Positions 1 through 4,741 of a stretch of DNA of 7,290 nucleotides are shown here, in pieces. The stretch is from contig CALKCG010000098.1 of the NCBI GenBank assembly GCA_938082915.1, positions 1 through 7,290 of the forward strand, read 5' to 3'. The notes below the pieces were generated by a model. That model was not told the origin of the DNA and searched no databases. It was given only the letters and a program-made list of their open reading frames with translations. Source of the stretch: an uncultured archaeon. GTDB taxonomy: Archaea; Thermoproteota; CALKCG01; B24. The position numbers were made by a program, and so were the translations under genes. How positions within the stretch are numbered: position 1 is the first letter of the stretch; every line of letters begins with the position of its first letter.

Positions 1-776
1 TATAGATCTCTGACACAGTCCATGGTTTCTATAAGCGTCTGATAGTTTCCAGGTTGTCCAAGTCTATTAGCATGCACGTGTATTGGATGGGGAATATTCA
101 GCATCTGGTTAACTCTGCACAGTCCTCTCAAGATCTCCCTCGGTGTTAAGTTAAAACCGGGTATGGTATCATCTAAGCCTCTGACGTTTCTCCCCCATCC
201 CCAGGATTCTAAACCACCCGGGTTTACAATCTTCAGAGCGTATCCCTTTAAAGCCTTTAAAAGCCAAGCCGCGTAAGCTGCACACTCCTTAAGCATATTC
301 TTTTCAAGGTACTCCATTACAAACCAACAATCTCCCACAAGTGGGAAAGAAGCCTTATCTATTATGGGGATGTCGTTGAGCTCTTCGATTGTGTGTCTCT
401 GTTTAAGCATTGGAGATGCAGGTTCTACGACCATTGTATATCCCATTTTAGTATAACGATAACCAGTTGCAAAGGTTGAGGGAACAGTATATCCTACGCC
501 AGATCTTAAACCGGGTCTACGCATCTCATAGTCTCTATAATGGTCTTCCGGTCTTAAAGCTCTACCCAAATTGACTTTTGAACCCGCTATGTGGCTATGT
601 ATGTCTACTCCTCCAGGCATTACAACCATACCAGTTGCATCTATGACCCTGACATCAGTCCCCTTAACGTCTTCCACTATCTTGCCGTTTTCTACGGCGA
701 CGTCCATAACTTCGCCATCTATACCGTTTAATGGGTCAAAAACGAAGCCATTTTTTATCAGCAATTTCCCAGACAT
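1..776 (-). CDS. fwdA: Formylmethanofuran dehydrogenase subunit A (5' part, runs off the left edge)
   Basis: FwdA is the binuclear-metal amidohydrolase subunit that condenses formate, made by FwdB/D, with methanofuran to give formyl-methanofuran, or does the reverse. The frame is open from ATG at 776 to the window edge, giving 258 codons of a protein usually about 570 residues long. Seen: N-terminal IKNGFVFDPLNGIDGE; the metal-binding HSH at residues 60-62 within MPGGVDIHSHIAG; VPSTFATGYRY at 98-108; LKIVNP at 181-186, whose Lys182 corresponds to the carboxylated metal-bridging lysine of the family; and IHVHAN at 232-237, supplying a further metal-ligand His. The final Asp ligand would lie outside the window. 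The ATG directly follows the fwdB stop (TAGATG) and has a Shine-Dalgarno site 8 nt upstream, so the two are translated as an operon. FwdC is expected beyond the left edge (inference). Confidence 0.95.
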   Translation of the reverse strand, partial: MSGKLLIKNGFVFDPLNGIDGEVMDVAVENGKIVEDVKGTDVRVIDATGMVVMPGGVDIHSHIAGSKVNLGRALRPEDHYRDYEMRRPGLRSGVGYTVPSTFATGYRYTKMGYTMVVEPASPMLKQRHTIEELNDIPIIDKASFPLVGDCWFVMEYLEKNMLKECAAYAAWLLKALKGYALKIVNPGGLESWGWGRNVRGLDDTIPGFNLTPREILRGLCRVNQMLNIPHPIHVHANRLGQPGNYQTLIETMDCVRDL

Positions 777-2060
777 CTACTTTAACCTCCTAACTATACG
801 ATTTAAAACGTCAACGTCAGATAGAATCCCAGGAGGGGGGTCAACGAGTTTTCTGAGTTGTAGAGGGACACCGTCCATTCTATACGCCGTTCCACTTGCT
901 TCAATCCCAACGTAAGCAACTGGTATTGCAATATCAGCCATTTTAACCGTCGGCGTTATGCTTGGATCTAAAACGACAAGTTTTACGTTTTTAAGCTTTT
1001 CAACAACGTAATGCGGCAGATGGCTACATGGGTCTGCACCTACAACAAACAGCAGATCAAACTCACCCCTAGCCATGACGTCTATGGCTGACGTCTCCCC
1101 AGGGTTATACCTCGGATACCCCATTGAAAAGTCTACGCAGAACGGATAACCGGTTTGCCAGGCGAAAACCTCATTAGCTCCAGTTACATTGAAATGCCCT
1201 CTCATAGGAATCATCACAAACTTGGTTTTCTTATTCAAGTCTCTAACAAGGGCTATAGCAGCTTCAACATTATGTTCTTTTCCATAGCTCATCGTAAGAC
1301 CCAAGCCGAAGAATAACGCTCCAAACTTCGCATCAACCATCATGTCGGCCAACTCTTCAAGTTTCGCCACTGGAACGCCGCCAACTTCTTCAACTTCTAA
1401 ATCTAAATCGTTTACTAATGCCCTTAGAGCCGTTAAAACTTCAAAATCGCTATTCGGTTTAACTTGTACAAACACATCTGCCATAGCAGCGGTAGACGTT
1501 TTTCTGACGTCCACTACCACTACGCGTCTGCCTTTTCTTCCGGTTATAAATCTACCATTGGATAGTGGACCGTAACGTATCATATGTCTAGGATGAGCTT
1601 CCACTGGATTGCAACCCCAGTATACTATTAAATCAGCTCTATGTCTAATCTGCCCTAATGTTGCTGAAGGAATTCCCATATCCTGCAGACCCAAAATTGT
1701 CGGGCCATGGCAGACGACAGATATATTATCTGCAAGTCCACCGGATATGTCAGCTATTTCTAAGCATAGTTTTATAGCTTCGCAACTGGTACATCCAAAT
1801 CCATAGAAAACAGGGTAGCTAGAATTCTTAATCATTTCCACAGTCTTTTCAACAGCTTCTTCCAAGTTTGTCTCCACAAGCTCACCATCGACTTTAACCA
1901 ACGGCTTTAGAAGTCTATGTTCACCTATGCTTAAGAATTTACCTCGTCCAAGCGCGCAGGCATTTTTAACGTTGATTATCCTATTAGAGTCGACTTCAAC
2001 TTCTAAATCGTCACAGCAACACCCACAGAAAGGGCATAACACGTTTTTAAAAACCTCCAA
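777..2060 (-). CDS. fwdB: Formylmethanofuran dehydrogenase subunit B (molybdopterin catalytic subunit)
   Basis: FwdB carries the bis-molybdopterin Mo/W active site that reduces CO2 to formate, which then passes to FwdA. At 427 residues it is full length for the family. Seen: an N-terminal [4Fe-4S] cysteine set at C9, C12 and C16 (CPFCGCCCDD) plus C35 (NACALG); the metal-ligand motif CHGP with Cys117, followed by LQDMG; YWGCNP at 147-152 and AHPRHM at 155-160, typical of FwdB; and a Rossmann-like VVVVDVRKT at 180-188. Cys117 rather than selenocysteine makes this the cysteine form; Mo versus W cannot be told from sequence. The start is TTG at 2060, chosen because a strong Shine-Dalgarno GGAGGG lies 6 nt upstream and the family N-terminus begins just before the CPFCG cluster. 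It begins 12 nt after the fwdD stop and its own TAG abuts the fwdA ATG. Confidence 0.96.
   Translation of the reverse strand: MEVFKNVLCPFCGCCCDDLEVEVDSNRIINVKNACALGRGKFLSIGEHRLLKPLVKVDGELVETNLEEAVEKTVEMIKNSSYPVFYGFGCTSCEAIKLCLEIADISGGLADNISVVCHGPTILGLQDMGIPSATLGQIRHRADLIVYWGCNPVEAHPRHMIRYGPLSNGRFITGRKGRRVVVVDVRKTSTAAMADVFVQVKPNSDFEVLTALRALVNDLDLEVEEVGGVPVAKLEELADMMVDAKFGALFFGLGLTMSYGKEHNVEAAIALVRDLNKKTKFVMIPMRGHFNVTGANEVFAWQTGYPFCVDFSMGYPRYNPGETSAIDVMARGEFDLLFVVGADPCSHLPHYVVEKLKNVKLVVLDPSITPTVKMADIAIPVAYVGIEASGTAYRMDGVPLQLRKLVDPPPGILSDVDVLNRIVRRLK
785..790 (-). promoter_or_regulatory. Shine-Dalgarno site for fwdA
   Basis: GGAGGT on the minus strand lies 8 nt before the fwdA ATG at 776, inside the last codons of fwdB. 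It fixes the fwdA start and indicates its own initiation within the polycistronic message. Confidence 0.8.
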
Positions 2061-2066
2061 AGCTAA

Positions 2067-2072
2067 CCCTCC
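2067..2072 (-). promoter_or_regulatory. Shine-Dalgarno site deciding the TTG start of fwdB
   Basis: GGAGGG on the minus strand immediately follows the fwdD stop codon (TGA at 2075-2073) and sits 6 nt before TTG at 2060. No ATG lies nearby in frame, so this site is the main evidence for the non-ATG start. Confidence 0.8.
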
Positions 2073-2417
2073 TCAAGGTCGCTCAGCTGTTTTAACAGGT
2101 TCAACTTCAACTTCTAATCCTTTAAAACTTGGCATTCCAGTTCCATGTGTTTCTGGGCTCGTTAAAGTATTAACCCATGGACCGTATGCCATGAAGATTA
2201 CCCCGGGGTGAGGGGCATGTTTAGATTTCACTGCTTTAACTATAATACTTCCATGTTGAGAGCTTATTCTAAGGCTTTCTCCTTCACTTATGCTTAACTT
2301 ACTCATGTCTTCAGGGTCTAGTTGACATACCGTTGTAGCGTCAATGTAGCGTTTTGAAAATTTACCCTCCTCCTTTCCCAATCCTTGTTCAAGGCTTCTA
2401 CCAGATACAAGTATCAT
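2073..2417 (-). CDS. fwdD: Formylmethanofuran dehydrogenase subunit D
   Basis: FwdD is the small subunit that completes the molybdopterin-binding part of FwdB; it corresponds to the C-terminal dinucleotide-binding domain of larger molybdopterin oxidoreductases. Seen: MILVSGRSLEQG at the N-terminus, the DATTVCQLDPEDM region, LSISEGESLRI, then GVIFMAYGPWVN and THGTGMPSFKG, which is the FwdD signature order. From ATG at 2417 it has 114 residues, slightly short of the usual 125-130. The frame also stays open upstream, with GTG at 2435 and TTG at 2450 possible; TTG 2450 would give 125 residues and lies about 25 nt from a TATA-like box, so a leaderless start there cannot be excluded. I prefer 2417 because family members begin directly at this strand. 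It is the first gene of the fwdD-B-A unit. Confidence 0.92.
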   Translation of the reverse strand: MILVSGRSLEQGLGKEEGKFSKRYIDATTVCQLDPEDMSKLSISEGESLRISSQHGSIIVKAVKSKHAPHPGVIFMAYGPWVNTLTSPETHGTGMPSFKGLEVEVEPVKTAERP

Positions 2418-2470
2418 TTTAACCAGGTTAACCACCGCCCGAATCCTCAAGCAACAGCTCTGAAAGAAAT

Positions 2471-2480
2471 CTTATAATAG
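2471..2480 (-). promoter_or_regulatory. Candidate TATA box for the fwd operon
   Basis: On the minus strand this reads CTATTATAAG. Its centre is about 25 nt from position 2450, the distance expected between an archaeal TATA box and the transcription start. It lies in the short divergent space between fwdD and the HMG-CoA reductase gene. Assigned by inspection only. Confidence 0.4.
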
Positions 2481-2510
2481 TCGACAAGTTTAAAATTGTT
2501 TTCTTCGTAG

Positions 2511-2533
2511 AAAAACTTATTCGTTAATATATT
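2511..2533 (+). promoter_or_regulatory. AT-rich candidate core promoter for HMG-CoA reductase
   Basis: An A-rich run is followed by TTAATATATT at 2524-2533, ending 12 nt before the TTG at 2546. The short distance and the absence of a Shine-Dalgarno site suggest a leaderless or nearly leaderless mRNA. The exact TATA element is uncertain; GTTTAAAATT at 2488-2497 is an alternative. Confidence 0.35.
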
Positions 2534-2545
2534 GAAATTATTAGA

Positions 2546-3835
2546 TTGGTGTTTTCTTTGGAAAAAACATCCCGCATAACTGGCTTTTACAAGTTAAGCT
2601 TAGAAGAAAGATTGCGAATAGTAGCTGAATTTGCGGATTTAACGGAGGAGGAGTGTACCTTACTTAGAAATAGTGGAAGTCTAGAGCTTAGTTTAGCCGA
2701 TAGGATGATTGAGAACGTTATAGGCGTTATGCATATACCATTGGGCGTTGCTTTAAACTTCCTCATAAATGGGAGAGATTACATAGTGCCTATGGCTATA
2801 GAAGAACCGAGCGTCGTAGCCGCGGCAAGCAACGCGGCGAAAATAGCTAGAGTTAAGGGAGGCTTTCAAGCGTCTACTACACCGCCTGTGATGATTGGTC
2901 AAATACAGCTTGTTAAAGTTCCAGACCCACATGGGGCTAAATACAGCATCTTAACACATAAGGAGGAGATTTTAAGTAAAGCCAACGAGCAGGACCCAGT
3001 ATTAGTCAAATTGGGCGGTGGAGCGAGAGATTTAGAGGTTAGAGTTATTGAATCCGACTTAGAACCTATGGTTATCACCCACCTCCTCGTAGATGTTAGA
3101 GATGCTATGGGTGCTAATGCGGTCAATACAATGGTTGAAGCCGTCGCGCCATTGATAGAAAAACTCACAGGAGGAAGAGTGTACCTACGTATTGTTTCAA
3201 ACCTAGCTGTTTATAGGCTTGCAAGAGCTAGGGCGGTATTCGATAAAGAGGCTTTAGGAGGCGAAGATGTTATTGAAGGAATATTATATGCATATCACTT
3301 TGCTAAATCCGACCCGTTTAGATGCGCAACACACAATAAGGGGATTATGAACGGCATAATCGCAGTAGCACTTGCAACGGGTAACGATACTAGGGCATTA
3401 GAAGCTGGCGCTCACGCTTACGCGGCTAGAACAGGCAGGTATCAACCACTGACAGCTTGGGAGGTGAATAGTGATGGTGATTTAGTGGGTACGATAGAAC
3501 TACCCTTAGCAGTTGGAATTGTTGGTGGTGCAACCAGATCCAATCCATTAGCAAGAGTCTGTCTGAAGATTTTAGGTGTAAAGTCCGCATGTGAGCTAGC
3601 GGAGGTCATGGCTTCAGTAGGATTGGCTCAAAACCTCGCGGCATTGAAGGCGTTAGCAACGGAGGGCATCCAAAAAGGACATATGAAACTTCACGCTAGA
3701 AACATAGCCATAATGGCTGGTGCAACAGGCGAACTAATAGATGAAGTCGCAAAAAGAATGATAGAAGAACGGGTTATAAGAGTCGACAGAGCTAAGGAAA
3801 TACTACAGAGCCTCCTTGCAAAGAGGCAAACGTAA
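2546..3835 (+). CDS. hmgA: Class II hydroxymethylglutaryl-CoA reductase
   Basis: It interconverts HMG-CoA and mevalonate with NAD(P)H. In an archaeon the expected role is the biosynthetic step to isoprenoid ether lipids. The 429 residues match the soluble class II (bacterial, Pseudomonas mevalonii/Archaeoglobus-like) length and order. Seen: SRITGFYKLSLEERL at 9-23; ENVIGVMHIPLGVALNF at 56-72; catalytic Glu in EEPSVVAAASN at 86-96; DAMGANAVN at 186-194 in the nucleotide-binding domain; catalytic Lys265 in THNKGIMNG; Asp281 in ATGND; and catalytic His383 in GHMKLHARN. All catalytic residues are therefore present. Start: TTG 2546, GTG 2549 and TTG 2558 are all compatible with the family N-terminus, and no Shine-Dalgarno site decides. 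It is divergent from the fwd operon. Class II enzymes in archaea are generally attributed to transfer from bacteria; most archaea use class I. Cofactor preference and direction cannot be read from sequence. Confidence 0.96.
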   Translation: MVFSLEKTSRITGFYKLSLEERLRIVAEFADLTEEECTLLRNSGSLELSLADRMIENVIGVMHIPLGVALNFLINGRDYIVPMAIEEPSVVAAASNAAKIARVKGGFQASTTPPVMIGQIQLVKVPDPHGAKYSILTHKEEILSKANEQDPVLVKLGGGARDLEVRVIESDLEPMVITHLLVDVRDAMGANAVNTMVEAVAPLIEKLTGGRVYLRIVSNLAVYRLARARAVFDKEALGGEDVIEGILYAYHFAKSDPFRCATHNKGIMNGIIAVALATGNDTRALEAGAHAYAARTGRYQPLTAWEVNSDGDLVGTIELPLAVGIVGGATRSNPLARVCLKILGVKSACELAEVMASVGLAQNLAALKALATEGIQKGHMKLHARNIAIMAGATGELIDEVAKRMIEERVIRVDRAKEILQSLLAKRQT

Positions 3836-4343
3836 GCCGCTCCATCGAGTAGATATACGCCCATATTGATTTTACTTCTCCATGGCTGCTTCACCTATCG
3901 ATTTCACCATTAGATTTTATGAAGGCTGGAAGAATCTTACCCATGATCAAAGACCATACATAGTCTACGCATGGAAGAGGCAAACCTAGGAGCAACCATA
4001 TTCGCATGAATAAAAGTGGGATTATTTAGATATATCAAGAAAAATACGCTCAAAAATGGTTCACTTAAGGGAGAAGTATGGTCTAGGTTACAATCAGTAG
4101 GAAGGTATGTACTATCTATAGAGTACATCTAGCACTTTACGAACACTTGAAAACGTCTTTTCAACATCGACATGATGGCTGTATGTGATCAGACTTAGAC
4201 ATACTCATTATAATGGATTCTTTATATTCTTCAGAAGGTTTTCAATACTATGCGAGGCCATTTGTTTCAGTGGTCATCCAGCTTATTGGCGTGTGCAGGA
4301 GTTCGTAGACAGTAGTGTCCTATGTAGATTCAGGTCCATAGTT

Positions 4344-4634
4344 TTAGCCTTGGTTAATGCTAGAGTGAATTGTGAAAGCTCCGCGTTGAGCTAGGTCTGC
4401 AATCTCGTAGAAAGTTGCCATAATGGGTGGTGCTTCTGTGTCAAGGTTAAGATACCTGGTAGTCTTCGATCTTTTCCATGAGGAATTCACATCAGCCGTG
4501 GACTTCAAGTCATGTATTGGCATTCTACCTCTATCCGTTGTCAGCGGTTTCAGAATAGGTAGTTTAAATGGTGGTTTAGCTTCACAATCTTTACGATAGG
4601 GGGAAGGGCTCTTACTTCTCTTTAAACTTTCAAG
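4344..4634 (-). pseudogene. Possible decayed gene fragment, function not recognised
   Basis: A minus-strand frame stays open for 96 codons from just after a TAG at 4635-4637 to TAA at 4344-4346. It has no early start codon; the first ATG gives only 59 residues. It reads as plausible protein, for example KPPFKLPILKPLTTDRGRMP and EAPPIMATFYEIADLAQRGA. Short protein-like pieces continue beyond the stop in this and another frame, such as VYELLHTPISWMTTET. That pattern suggests an old gene broken by stops and frameshifts. I do not recognise the family, and chance openness of a 96-codon frame cannot be excluded, because a 69-codon frame is also open on the plus strand just beside and partly opposite it. 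Confidence 0.25.
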
Positions 4635-4657
4635 CTAACCAATTTGGTTAAGGGCTT
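4632..4657. repeat. Inverted repeat upstream of the EF-2 promoter
   Basis: TAACCAA (4636-4642) and TTGGTTA (4644-4650) are perfect 7-base arms around a single T. Outside them AAGC (4632-4635) can pair with GCTT (4654-4657), leaving AGG as a 3-base bulge. It lies about 25 bases upstream of the EF-2 TATA box. It could be a regulator-binding palindrome or an RNA hairpin from an upstream transcript; neither is proven. Confidence 0.4.
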
Positions 4658-4680
4658 AGTAGTATCGTACGATGAAGCAA

Positions 4681-4690
4681 TTTTATAAAG
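4681..4690 (+). promoter_or_regulatory. TATA box of the EF-2 gene
   Basis: TTTTATAAAG is a good match to an archaeal TATA box. A start of transcription about 25 nt downstream would fall near 4711, leaving a leader of roughly 30 nt. A small hairpin (AAGCT 4705-4709 / AGCTT 4713-4717) overlaps that point. Confidence 0.55.
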
Positions 4691-4730
4691 GTTAATAAGG
4701 TTGAAAGCTGATAGCTTCTCCTGCTTAAAA

Positions 4731-4737
4731 AGGTGAT
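4731..4737 (+). promoter_or_regulatory. Shine-Dalgarno site for EF-2
   Basis: AGGTGAT is complementary to the archaeal 16S 3' end and sits 4 nt before ATG at 4742. It overlaps in-frame GTG 4733 and ATG 4736, so 4742 is the likelier start. This matters because it places initiation upstream of the proposed intron. Confidence 0.7.
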
Positions 4738-4741
4738 GGAA

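Larger units (their letters stand above)
3836..4680. other. Gene-poor interval between HMG-CoA reductase and EF-2
   Basis: About 845 bases hold no intact gene that I recognise. Every frame on both strands is cut by stops into pieces shorter than about 100 codons. No tRNA (no usable T-loop/acceptor pairing), no rRNA and no CRISPR-like repeat was seen. The base composition is like the neighbouring genes and not strongly AT-rich, which fits decayed coding sequence better than pure promoter DNA. A pyrimidine-rich stretch around 3868-3880 might help terminate the reductase transcript, but this is weak. The most coding-like remnant (minus strand 4344-4634) and an inverted repeat (4632-4657) are listed separately. 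Confidence 0.5.

Noticed and set aside
571..915. Plus-strand open frame of 114 codons
   Set aside because: It is antisense to the end of fwdB and the start of fwdA, both strongly supported. Its translation is Ser/Thr/Pro-rich in the way typical of antisense reading. Other plus-strand frames opposite fwdB/fwdD (1342-1575, 1609-1806, 1927-2211) fail for the same reason.
4109..4126. Near-palindrome GTACT...AGTAC
   Set aside because: Only 5-base arms with an 8-base spacer; expected by chance in a window of this length.
3937..4128. Minus-strand 63-codon frame as a small gene
   Set aside because: No recognisable domain, no clear Shine-Dalgarno site, and all frames around it are similarly fragmentary. 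I treat it as part of the gene-poor interval.
4185..4394. Plus-strand 69-codon frame as a small gene
   Set aside because: Its sequence shows no family match or convincing membrane protein pattern, and its start is not supported. The minus strand of the adjacent region looks at least as coding-like.
3836..4741. tRNA, C/D-box or other RNA gene in the long gap
   Set aside because: No T-loop with matching acceptor stem and no paired C and D boxes at sensible spacing were found. Partial box-like words such as GTGATGG occur but without partners.
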